From positions 1 to 41,831 of the forward strand of contig JAJDEV010000271.1 of the NCBI GenBank assembly GCA_029259605.1: a stretch of DNA of 41,831 nucleotides, in the 5' to 3' direction. Positions 10,084-18,480 of this stretch are shown piece by piece. Both the position numbers and the translations under genes were made by a program. The stretch's first letter is position 1, and each line of letters starts with the position of its first letter. The notes under the pieces were generated by a model that made no database searches, was not told the DNA's origin, and saw only the letters and a list, made by a program, of their open reading frames with translations. This DNA is from Planctomycetota bacterium (lineage in GTDB: Bacteria; Planctomycetota; UBA1135; GCA-002686595).

Positions 10084-11904
10084 ATGCCTTCGTCCTCCCA
10101 CCCGGTTCCGCCGCCCGATCTCCAGACGTGGGTGCGAGACCTCGCGCGCGCCGGAGAACTGGTCGAGATCGACGCCAAGGTCGATGCCGAGCTCGAGGTG
10201 CCCGAGATCCATCGGCGCGTCATCGCTGCGGGCGGCCCGGCGCTCCTCTTCCGGCGCGTCCGCGGCTCGGCGTTCCCGCTCGTCACGAACCTGTTCGGCA
10301 CCAGGTCACGCGTGCTGTCCGCCTTCGGTTCGCGGCCGCGCGAGCTGATCGGCGAGCTGGCGCGCCTGCCCGAAGAACTCGTTCCGCCGACGCTCGGCAA
10401 GCTGTGGAAGAAACGCGCCCTCTTCGCGACGGCGGCGCGCGTCGGCATGAAGCGCGCGCGTTCGGGCGCCGTGCTCGACCACGAGCAGACGCCCGCGCGC
10501 CTCACGTCGTTGCCCGCGACGAAGAGCTGGCTGCGCGACGGCGGGCGCTTCCTCACGCTGCCGCTCGTGTACACCGAACACCCCGAGTCGGGCGTTCCGA
10601 ACCTCGGCATCTATCGGATGCAGATCTTCGACGACGGCGCGACGGGCATGCACTTCCAGATCGGCAAGGGCGGCGGTTTCCACCTGTCCGCGGCGGCCGA
10701 GCGCGGCGAGCGGCTGCCCGTGAACGTGCACCTCGGCGGGCCGCCCGCGCTCATGCTGTCCGCCCTGGCGCCGCTGCCCGAGAACGTGCCCGAGCCGCTG
10801 CTCGCCAGCCTGCTGCTCGGCAAGCGTTTGAAGCTCACGCGCCACGCATCGTCGCCGCTGCCGCTGTTCGCCGATGCCGAGTTCGTTCTCGTCGGCAGCG
10901 TCGATCCGAAGGTGCGCCGCGCCGAGGGTCCGTTCGGTGACCACTACGGCTACTACTCGGAGACGCACGACTATCCGGTGTTCGACGTGCGCACCGTCGT
11001 GCACCGGAAGGACGCGATCTTCCCGGCGACGGTCGTCGGCAAGCCGCGCCAAGAGGACTTCTTCCTCGGCGACTTCGTGCAGGAGCTCCTGTCGCCGCTC
11101 TTCCCGCTCGCGATGCCGGCGGTGCGCGACCTGTGGAGTTATGGCGAGACGGGCTATCACTCGCTCGCCGCGGCGGTCGTGCACGAGCGCTATCGGCGCG
11201 AAGCGATGGCGAGCGCGTTCCGCATCCTCGGCGAGGGGCAGCTCTCGCTGACGAAGTTCCTGCTCGTCACGGATCGTGCGCTCGACCTCACGGACTTTCG
11301 CGCCGTGCTCACGCACGTGCTCGCGCGCGCGAACTTCGCCACCGACCTGTTCCTGTTCGGCAACCTGTCGATGGACTCGCTCGACTACGCGGGCCCGGTC
11401 ATCAACGAGGGCGGCAAGGGTGTTTTGCTCGGACTCGGCGACGCGCAGCGCGATCTGCCGGACGCGTTCGAGCGCGCGCTCCCCGGCGGCGTGACGCGCG
11501 CGATCGTGTTCTCGCCCGGCTGCCTCGTGATCGAGGGGCCGAGCCACGCGGACGACGCCGACTTCGCCGCGCGCGTCGTGCGCGACTCGGCGTTCGCGGG
11601 CTGGCCGCTGCTCGTCCTCACGGACGATGCCGAGCGCGCGGCCCGCAGCACGGCGAACTTCCTCTGGACGACGTTCACGCGCTTCGACCCCGGATCCGAC
11701 GTGCACGCGGCGGAAGTGCGGCTCGAGCGACACCACCCGGCCTTCACGCCGCCGATGCTGATCGACGCGCGCATGCGCGCGCAGTATCCGAAGGAGCTCT
11801 TCTGCGACGAGGACACCGCGCGCACGGTCGATCGGCGCTGGTCCGAGTACTTTCCGGCCGGCGGCGTCGAGATGGGCGACTCGGACCGCGGACACCTCGA
11901 CTGA
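10084..11904 (+). CDS. UbiD family decarboxylase
   Basis: 606 aa. UbiD enzymes are cytoplasmic, prenylated-FMN-dependent (de)carboxylases of aromatic or alpha,beta-unsaturated acids, including steps of ubiquinone and menaquinone synthesis. Visible motifs are EIDAKVDAELEVPEIHRRV at the N-terminus, PALLFRRVRGSAFPLVTNLFG, the prFMN-binding-like NLGIYRMQIFDDGATGMHFQIGKGGG, HLGGPPAL, and the AEGPFGDHYGYYS loop that carries catalytic acidic residues in the family. The length is above the ~490 aa of E. coli UbiD because of an extended C-terminus (HHPAFTPPMLIDARMR). No ubiX flavin prenyltransferase gene is in the window. A TAAGAT at 10049-10054 is a possible -10 box. The substrate is unknown. Confidence 0.88.
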   Translation: MPSSSHPVPPPDLQTWVRDLARAGELVEIDAKVDAELEVPEIHRRVIAAGGPALLFRRVRGSAFPLVTNLFGTRSRVLSAFGSRPRELIGELARLPEELVPPTLGKLWKKRALFATAARVGMKRARSGAVLDHEQTPARLTSLPATKSWLRDGGRFLTLPLVYTEHPESGVPNLGIYRMQIFDDGATGMHFQIGKGGGFHLSAAAERGERLPVNVHLGGPPALMLSALAPLPENVPEPLLASLLLGKRLKLTRHASSPLPLFADAEFVLVGSVDPKVRRAEGPFGDHYGYYSETHDYPVFDVRTVVHRKDAIFPATVVGKPRQEDFFLGDFVQELLSPLFPLAMPAVRDLWSYGETGYHSLAAAVVHERYRREAMASAFRILGEGQLSLTKFLLVTDRALDLTDFRAVLTHVLARANFATDLFLFGNLSMDSLDYAGPVINEGGKGVLLGLGDAQRDLPDAFERALPGGVTRAIVFSPGCLVIEGPSHADDADFAARVVRDSAFAGWPLLVLTDDAERAARSTANFLWTTFTRFDPGSDVHAAEVRLERHHPAFTPPMLIDARMRAQYPKELFCDEDTARTVDRRWSEYFPAGGVEMGDSDRGHLD

Positions 11905-11936
11905 GAGGCGCGGTCACAGCCGCGCCGTGCGAGGCG

Positions 11937-11942
11937 TAGGAT
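11937..11942 (+). promoter_or_regulatory. candidate -10 box of the DUF547 gene
   Basis: TAGGAT lies 24 nt before the ATG. GTCACA at 11913-11918 (18-bp spacer) is a 4/6 match to a -35 box. GGAG at about -13 relative to the ATG may be the ribosome site. Confidence 0.3.
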
Positions 11943-11966
11943 GCGGATTCCCACGGAGCCCACCGC

Positions 11967-12770
11967 ATGAAGAACCTCGCCCGCTCGCTCACGCTCGTCG
12001 TCGTCGCCTGCACGTCGGAAATCGGTCAGGAGCAGGAGCGCGCGACCGCGCCCTCCACGTTCGACCAAACGCACGCCGTGTGGACCGAGGTGCTCGCCGC
12101 CCACGTGAGCGGCGGCGCGTTCGACTACGCGACGCTGAAGAAGGAGCCCGCGCGACTCGACGCGTACCTCGCCACGCTCCACGCCGTCACACCGGACGCG
12201 CTCGCGAGCTGGACGAAGAGCCAGCGCTACGCCTTCTGGATCAACGCGTACAACGCGCACACGATTCGGAAGGTCCTCGACAACTACCCGCTGAAGAGCA
12301 TCCGCGACCTGGACGGCCTGTTCGGCCTGAGCAGCGTCTTCGACGACGCGTTCATCGCGATGCCCGCGCTACATCCGAAGGGCAAGAACGAGAAGCTGTC
12401 GCTCAACGACATCGAGCACGGGATCCTGCGCGCCGACTTCCAGGACGCGCGCGTCCACGCCGCGGTCAACTGCGCCTCGATCAGCTGCCCGAACCTGCGC
12501 GCCGAAGCGTTCGTGGCGGCCAAGCTCGACGCCCAACTCGACGAACAGATGCGGCTCTTCATCGCGGACCCGACCAAGAACCGCTTCAACGAGAAGAAGA
12601 GCCGCGTCTCCGAGATCTTCAAGTGGTTCAAGGACGACTTCGAGCGCGACGCGAAGAGCGTGCGCGAGTACGTCGCGCGCTACGCGTCGAACGCGAACGC
12701 GCAGCTCGTGCGCGACGCGAAGCTCGAGTACCTCAGCTACGACTGGAAGCTGAACGACGTCGCGCAGTGA
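11967..12770 (+). CDS. DUF547 lipoprotein
   Basis: 267 aa. The N-terminus MKNLARSLTLVVVACTSE ends in a lipobox (VVAC, Cys15), so it is probably a lipid-anchored envelope protein. DUF547 features are clear: KSQRYAFWINAYNAHTIRKVLDNYP, SLNDIEHGILR, then VHAAVNCASISCPNLRAEAF, whose 'CxSxSCPxLR' is the family hallmark. The end, VREYVARYA...LEYLSYDWKLND, is also typical. The molecular role of DUF547 is unknown. The gene stands alone and is separated from the convergent kynA gene by a long hairpin that begins 6 bp after its stop codon. Confidence 0.9.
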   Translation: MKNLARSLTLVVVACTSEIGQEQERATAPSTFDQTHAVWTEVLAAHVSGGAFDYATLKKEPARLDAYLATLHAVTPDALASWTKSQRYAFWINAYNAHTIRKVLDNYPLKSIRDLDGLFGLSSVFDDAFIAMPALHPKGKNEKLSLNDIEHGILRADFQDARVHAAVNCASISCPNLRAEAFVAAKLDAQLDEQMRLFIADPTKNRFNEKKSRVSEIFKWFKDDFERDAKSVREYVARYASNANAQLVRDAKLEYLSYDWKLNDVAQ

Positions 12771-12775
12771 GAGCG

Positions 12776-12945
12776 GTAGTACGGAGTCGCACACCACCCG
12801 GAGTTTTTCCAACGAAGGGTGCCGCACGAGAATCGTCGCGACTCCAGTTTCGGGGTCGGAGGCCGATGCGCCTCTGGAGTCGCGACGATTCTCGTGCGGC
12901 ACCCTTCGTTGGAAAAACTCCGGGTGGTGTGCGACTCCGTACTAC
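12776..12945. repeat. long perfect hairpin, 72-bp arms, between convergent genes
   Basis: The arms 12776-12847 and 12874-12945 are exact reverse complements over 72 bp, with a 26-nt loop. The outer ends are GTAGTACGGAGTCGCACACC and its complement. It fills the gap between the DUF547 stop (12770) and the kynA stop (12950), so the transcript from either side would form a very stable stem, and it may terminate both genes. The outer end (GGAGTCGCACACCA) and an inner GTGCCGCAC are shared with the hairpin at 41603, so this is a repeat family rather than an ordinary terminator. Confidence 0.85.
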
Positions 12946-12949
12946 TGCA

Positions 12950-14059
<1,110 letters not shown>

Positions 14060-14137
14060 GCGGCGCACAGGGTAGCCCGCATTCGCCCCGAGGCCAGCTT
14101 GTCGGAAATCGAACGGCCCCCGTGCGTGCGTCGCGGA

Positions 14138-14143
14138 TAGAAT
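14138..14143 (+). promoter_or_regulatory. candidate -10 box of the biotin operon
   Basis: TAGAAT (5/6 to TATAAT) ends 10 nt before the bioB ATG, implying a very short leader of a few bases. No clear -35 hexamer lies at the right distance and no BirA-type palindrome was recognised in the 94-bp gap. Confidence 0.35.
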
Positions 14144-14153
14144 CCCGCGCGCC

Positions 14154-15182
14154 ATGTCCATCACCACACGACCGAGCTCGGCGCCCGCGCGTCCCGCCTC
14201 CTCCTCCACGCCTACGCTGCAGGACGTAGAAGCGCTTCTGGCGCGTCCGCTGCTCGAACTGGTCTTCGAAGCCGCGAGCGTGCACCGCACGCACCACGAC
14301 CCGCGCTACGTGCAGTGCTCGCAGTTGCTCTCGATCAAGACCGGCGGCTGCCCCGAGGACTGCGGCTACTGCTCGCAGAGCGCACACCACGGCTCCGACC
14401 TCGAGAAGCAAGCGCTGCTCGACGTCGGCTCGACGCTTGAAACGGCGAAGAACGCGAAGGCGAACGGCGCCGACCGCTTCTGCATGGGCGCGGCGTGGCG
14501 CGAGGTCAAGGACGGGCCCGAGTTCGATCGCGTGATCGACATGGTCAAGGGCGTCAAGGAGCTCGGGCTCGAGACGTGCGTCACGCTCGGGATGCTGAAC
14601 GACGCGCAGGCGTCGCGCCTCAAGGATGCCGGCCTCGACTACTACAACCACAACCTCGACACGGGTCGCAGCTACTACGACCAGGTCATCACGACGCGCA
14701 AGTACGACGACCGGCTCGACACGCTCGCTTCGGTGCGCAGCGCGGGCATCCACGTCTGCAGCGGCGGCATCCTCGGCATGGGCGAGTCGGTGACGGCGCG
14801 CGCGGAGCTCTTGCTCGAGCTCGCGTCGCTCGACCCGCAACCCGAGAGCGTGCCGATCAACGCGCTCGTTCCGGTCGAGGGCACGCCGCTCGGCGAGTCC
14901 AAGCCGCTCGAGTGGGACGAGCTCGTGCGCGTCGTCGCGGCGACGCGCATCCTGATCCCGGGCGCGGTCGTGCGATTGAGCGCGGGACGCACGGAGATGA
15001 CGGAAGAGGGCCAGGCGCTCGCGTTCCTCGCCGGCGCGAACTCGATCTTCGTCGGCGACGAGCTGCTCACCACGCCGAACCCGGCGCCGACGAGCGACGC
15101 GGCGCTGTTCGACAAGCTCGGCCTCGAGGCCGTGCGGGCCTGCAACGAAGCGGACCGATCGTCCGCGGGCTGCGGGAGCTGA
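14154..15182 (+). CDS. bioB: biotin synthase
   Basis: 342 aa radical-SAM enzyme that inserts sulfur into dethiobiotin to give biotin. The SAM-cluster motif CPEDCGYC is at Cys66, Cys70 and Cys73. [20 protein letters not shown], then [13 protein letters not shown] and LSAGRTEM are all standard BioB blocks, including the Arg/Asn ligands of the second Fe-S cluster. It is the first gene of a tight operon: the fused bioFD gene begins 2 bp after its stop. The length is as expected. Confidence 0.97.
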   Translation: MSITTRPSSAPARPASSSTPTLQDVEALLARPLLELVFEAASVHRTHHDPRYVQCSQLLSIKTGGCPEDCGYCSQSAHHGSDLEKQALLDVGSTLETAKNAKANGADRFCMGAAWREVKDGPEFDRVIDMVKGVKELGLETCVTLGMLNDAQASRLKDAGLDYYNHNLDTGRSYYDQVITTRKYDDRLDTLASVRSAGIHVCSGGILGMGESVTARAELLLELASLDPQPESVPINALVPVEGTPLGESKPLEWDELVRVVAATRILIPGAVVRLSAGRTEMTEEGQALAFLAGANSIFVGDELLTTPNPAPTSDAALFDKLGLEAVRACNEADRSSAGCGS

Positions 15183-15184
15183 CG

Positions 15185-17029
15185 GTGGCGACCTTCGAGC
15201 GCCAGCTCGCGCTCGAGATGGAGCGTTGGGAGGCGCGTGGCTTGCGCCGCAGCGTCGATCGCGAAGTCGCGGAAGGGCGCGTCGACTTCGTGTCGAACGA
15301 CTACCTCGGCCTGTCGCGTCACCCCGACTTGATCTCCGCAGCACAAGAAGCGCTCGCGATCGACGGCGCCGGCGGCCGCGCGTCGCGCCTGCTCGGCGGC
15401 GGCGGCGCGTCGCACACGCGCGCCGAAGACGCCGCGCGCGACTGGCTCGGCGCCGAGGCCGCGCTGCTCTTCCCCTCCGGTTACCAGGCCAACCTCGGCG
15501 TCGTGTCCGCGCTCGTCACGCGCGGCGACGCGGTCTTCTCCGACGCGCGCAACCACGCCTCGATCGTCGACGCCGCACGCCTCAGTCGAGCGCGCGTGTA
15601 CATCCACGCGCACCTCGATCTCGACGAGCTCGATCGCCAGCTCGCGAGCGCGAGCGGCGCGCGCCGGCGGCTGGTCGTCACCGAGGCGATCTTCAGCATG
15701 GACGGCGACGCGCCGCACCTCGCCGAGCTGGCGCTCTTGTGCGAGCGGCGCGACGCGTGGCTCGTGCTCGACGAGGCGCACTCGATCGGCCTCTCCGGTC
15801 CCGAAGGCGCGGGCGCGTGGGCCGCGCTCGGGCGCGCGGACGACGGGCCGCTCGTTGCCCGCATCCTGACCGGCGGCAAGGCGCTCGGCGTCGGCGGCGC
15901 GCTGGTCGTCGGTTCGAACGCGCTGCGCGAGCAGCTCGTGAATCGCGCGCGCAGCTTCGTGTTCACCACCGCGCCGCCGCCCGCGCTCGCGGCCGCGCTC
16001 GCGCAATCGATCGAGGTCGCGCGCGGCGCGGATACGGAGCGCGCACGCGTCTCCGAGCTCGCGCGCGGTTTGGCCGAGCGCCTCGGACTCGCCGCGCCCG
16101 CCGCCGCGATCCTGCCCGTGGTCGCGGGAACGCCGGAGCGCGCGCTCGAGTGGGCGGCGGCGACGGCGGAGGTCGGCCTCGACGTGCGCGCGGTGCGGCC
16201 TCCGACGGTTCCCGACGGAGCGTCGGGGTTGCGCGTCGTGCTGCACGCGTTCAACACGGAGGCGGAGTGCGACGAGCTCGCGCGCGCGCTGCCGCCCGCG
16301 ACCGAGCGCGCGCAGCTCGTGCCCGCATCGGCGCCGACGGACGCGCACGCCGACGCGCTGTTCGTCGTCGGCACGGACACCGACATCGGCAAGACCGTCG
16401 TCAGCGCGATCTTGTTGCGCGCGGCGCGACGCCTGGGCAAGGCCGCGTACTGGAAGCCGGTGCAGACGGGCACGGAGTCGGGCACGGGCGAGGGCTCGGA
16501 CACGCACGCCGTCGGCGAACTCGCGGAGGCCGCGCCACACGAGCTCTTGCGACCGGCGTGGAGCTTCCCGCTGCCGGCGTCGCCGCACGAGGCCGCGGCC
16601 GACGTCGGGCAAGCGATCGATCCGACGCGCGTACACGAGGGCCTCGCGGGTTTGACGCGCACGCTGGAGGGCGCGCGCATCGTCGTCGAGCTCGCCGGCG
16701 GCCTGCTCGTCCCCTATCGGCTCGAGCCCGACGTCGCGACCCAGGCCGACTGGCTCGCGACCGCGCGCGTCCCGCACGTGCTCGTCGCGCGCTCGGGGCT
16801 CGGGACGCTGAACCACACGCTGCTCACGCTCGAGGCGCTGCGCGCGCGGCACCTCGAGCCGCGCGCGCTCTTCCTCGTCGGCGACGCGCACGCGTCCAAC
16901 CGCGCGACGCTCGTGAAGCTCGGCGGCTTCGAGCACGTCTTCGAGCTGCCCTGGTTCGACGCGTTGACGCCCGCGTGCCTCGACGACTGGCTCGACAAGA
17001 ACGACCTCGCTCCGGTGTTCGCGCGATGA
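15185..17029 (+). CDS. bioF-bioD: bifunctional BioF-BioD: 8-amino-7-oxononanoate synthase fused to dethiobiotin synthetase
   Basis: 614 aa in one open frame. Residues about 1-372 are BioF, the PLP enzyme that makes 8-amino-7-oxononanoate: DFVSNDYLGLSRHP, SRLLGGG, FPSGYQANLGV, FSMDGD, DEAHSIG, and the PLP lysine K232 in TGGKALGVGGA. Residues about 390-614 are BioD, the ATP-dependent ring closure: P-loop GTDTDIGKTVV at 396-406, YWKPVQTG, VVELAGGLLVPY. The linker is only about 15 residues, so both domains are close to full size. The start is GTG at 15185, 2 bp after the bioB stop, with GGGAG about 7 nt upstream inside bioB. The end overlaps the bioA start (ATGA). The fusion is seen directly in the frame; activity of both halves is inferred from intact motifs. 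Confidence 0.93.
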   Translation: MATFERQLALEMERWEARGLRRSVDREVAEGRVDFVSNDYLGLSRHPDLISAAQEALAIDGAGGRASRLLGGGGASHTRAEDAARDWLGAEAALLFPSGYQANLGVVSALVTRGDAVFSDARNHASIVDAARLSRARVYIHAHLDLDELDRQLASASGARRRLVVTEAIFSMDGDAPHLAELALLCERRDAWLVLDEAHSIGLSGPEGAGAWAALGRADDGPLVARILTGGKALGVGGALVVGSNALREQLVNRARSFVFTTAPPPALAAALAQSIEVARGADTERARVSELARGLAERLGLAAPAAAILPVVAGTPERALEWAAATAEVGLDVRAVRPPTVPDGASGLRVVLHAFNTEAECDELARALPPATERAQLVPASAPTDAHADALFVVGTDTDIGKTVVSAILLRAARRLGKAAYWKPVQTGTESGTGEGSDTHAVGELAEAAPHELLRPAWSFPLPASPHEAAADVGQAIDPTRVHEGLAGLTRTLEGARIVVELAGGLLVPYRLEPDVATQADWLATARVPHVLVARSGLGTLNHTLLTLEALRARHLEPRALFLVGDAHASNRATLVKLGGFEHVFELPWFDALTPACLDDWLDKNDLAPVFAR

Positions 17030-18291
17030 GCGATCTCACGAAACGCGATGCCGCGCACTCGTGGCATCCGTACACACAGCACGGCGTCGACCGCGACCCG
17101 CTGCCGGTGGTCGGCGCGCACAAGGCCACGCTCGTGCTCGAGGACGGGCGCGAGCTGATCGACGCGATCTCGTCCTGGTGGGCGTGCTTGCACGGGCACG
17201 GCACGCCCGAGCTGGTCGCCGCGATGCACGCGCAAGCAGAGACGCTCGACCACGTGCTCTTCGCCGGCGCCACGCACGAACCCGCGGTGCGCCTGGCCGA
17301 GGAGCTGATCGCCGTCGCGCCGGGCGGCCTGAACCGCGTCTTCTACTCCGACAACGGCTCGACCGCCGTCGAGGTCGCGCTGAAGATGGCGTACCACGCG
17401 CAGGTCCACGCCGGCGAACCGGAGCGCACGGTCTTCCTCGCGCTCGAGGGCTCGTACCACGGCGACACGTTCGGCGCGATGGCGATCAGCGACCGCGTCC
17501 CGTTCTTCGAGCCATACGAACCGTTCCTGTTCGACGTGCGCCGCGTCCCGCCCGACGCGGACGCGCTGTGCGCGGCGCTGGCCGAGAACGAGGGCCGCGT
17601 CGCGGCGCTCGTCGTCGAGCCGTTGGTGCAAGGTGCCGCTGGAATGCGCATGCACGACGCATCGTTCCTGCGCGCCGCGCGTGAAGCGTGCACCGCGGCC
17701 GGCGCGTTCTTCATCGCCGACGAGGTGATGACCGGCTTCGGCCGCACGGGCGCGCTGTTCGCCTGCGAGCGCGCGAGCGTGTCGCCCGACCTGATGTGCA
17801 TCGCCAAGGGCATCACCGGCGGCATGATCCCGCTCGCCGCGACGCTCGCCACCGAGCGCCTGTTCGAAGCCTTCCTGCACACCGACCGCTCCCGCTTCTT
17901 CCCGCACGGCCACACGTGGACCGCGAACCCCATCGCGTGCGCCGTCGCGCTCGCGTCGCTCGAGCTGTGCCGTGCGAACGACGTGCCCGCGCGCCTGTCG
18001 GCGATCGGCACGCGCATCGCGAACGGCGTCGCGGACCTCGCGCACGACGAGCGCGTCCTCGACCTGCGCTCGCTCGGCGGGATCGTCGCGCTCGACCTGC
18101 AACCGCCGGCGGGCGAGGCGACCGGCTACCTCGCCTCCATCGCCCCGAAGCTGCGCGCCGCTGCCGTCGAACGCGGCGTCCTGCTGCGGCCGCTGGGCAA
18201 CGTGCTCTACGCCATCCCGCCGGCGTGCACGACGGACGGGGAGTGCGACACGATCGCGCGCGTGATGTGCGAGTTGGTGCGCGGGCTCTAG
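17026..18291 (+). CDS. bioA: adenosylmethionine-8-amino-7-oxononanoate aminotransferase
   Basis: 421 aa class III PLP aminotransferase that converts 8-amino-7-oxononanoate to 7,8-diaminononanoate with SAM as amino donor. Motifs are HPYTQ at 14-18, the ISSWWACLHGHGTPEL block that separates BioA from other class III enzymes, SDNGSTAVEVALKMA, YHGDTFGAM, DEVMTGFGRTG at 232-242, the PLP lysine K261 in IAKGITGG, and HGHTWTANP. The ATG overlaps the bioFD stop codon. Its own stop TAG (18289-18291) is part of the CTAG target duplication of the element that follows. No bioC or bioH is present here, so pimeloyl-thioester synthesis is encoded elsewhere. Confidence 0.96.
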   Translation: MSDLTKRDAAHSWHPYTQHGVDRDPLPVVGAHKATLVLEDGRELIDAISSWWACLHGHGTPELVAAMHAQAETLDHVLFAGATHEPAVRLAEELIAVAPGGLNRVFYSDNGSTAVEVALKMAYHAQVHAGEPERTVFLALEGSYHGDTFGAMAISDRVPFFEPYEPFLFDVRRVPPDADALCAALAENEGRVAALVVEPLVQGAAGMRMHDASFLRAAREACTAAGAFFIADEVMTGFGRTGALFACERASVSPDLMCIAKGITGGMIPLAATLATERLFEAFLHTDRSRFFPHGHTWTANPIACAVALASLELCRANDVPARLSAIGTRIANGVADLAHDERVLDLRSLGGIVALDLQPPAGEATGYLASIAPKLRAAAVERGVLLRPLGNVLYAIPPACTTDGECDTIARVMCELVRGL

Positions 18292-18466
18292 CCCGGATCA
18301 TTCATGAGCCTTCGCCGAGATCGACGCAGCTGCGCGCCATATCAACGCTTCCCTTCCTCACCGGGTTCGACGACCCGTCAAGGTCGCCTGCACGCGCTTC
18401 GGTCGCGAAGCGCTGATCTGACGCACATCCGCGTCGACCTCGGCAAAGCCTCATGAATAACCCGGG
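18292..18466. mobile_element. MITE-like element, 175 bp, TIR family 2, flanked by CTAG
   Basis: The terminal inverted repeats are 18292-18327 and 18431-18466, with 31 of 36 positions matching: CCCGGATCATTCATGAG at the left and CCCGGGTTATTCATGAG as the complement of the right end, both running on to CGCCGAG/TGCCGAG and TCGACGC. CTAG flanks both sides (18288-18291 and 18467-18470), consistent with a 4-bp target duplication. The interior contains a small hairpin (CGCTTCG, four-base loop, CGAAGCG) at 18395-18412. There is no open frame of note. The insertion sits on the bioA stop codon and lies between bioA and the convergent secreted paralogue, where it may also act as a terminator. Confidence 0.72.
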
Positions 18467-18480
18467 CTAGGACACCGCGG

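Noticed and set aside
12774-12947. Reading the hairpin at 12776 as an ordinary rho-independent terminator
   Set aside because: The arms are several times longer than such terminators, there is no U-tract, and the ends recur in a second hairpin.
14675-16936. Open frame of 753 codons antisense to bioFD and bioB
   Set aside because: The plus strand has unambiguous biotin-synthesis motifs; the antisense frame has none.
15226-17025. Frame continuous with bioA extending 1.8 kb upstream of its ATG
   Set aside because: The extension is an Arg-rich shadow of bioFD; BioA family starts match the ATG at 17026.
18361-18378. T-arm-like stem with GGGTTCGACGACCC suggesting a tRNA
   Set aside because: The loop and stem lengths are wrong, there is no acceptor stem, D-arm or anticodon arm, and the site lies inside the MITE-like element.
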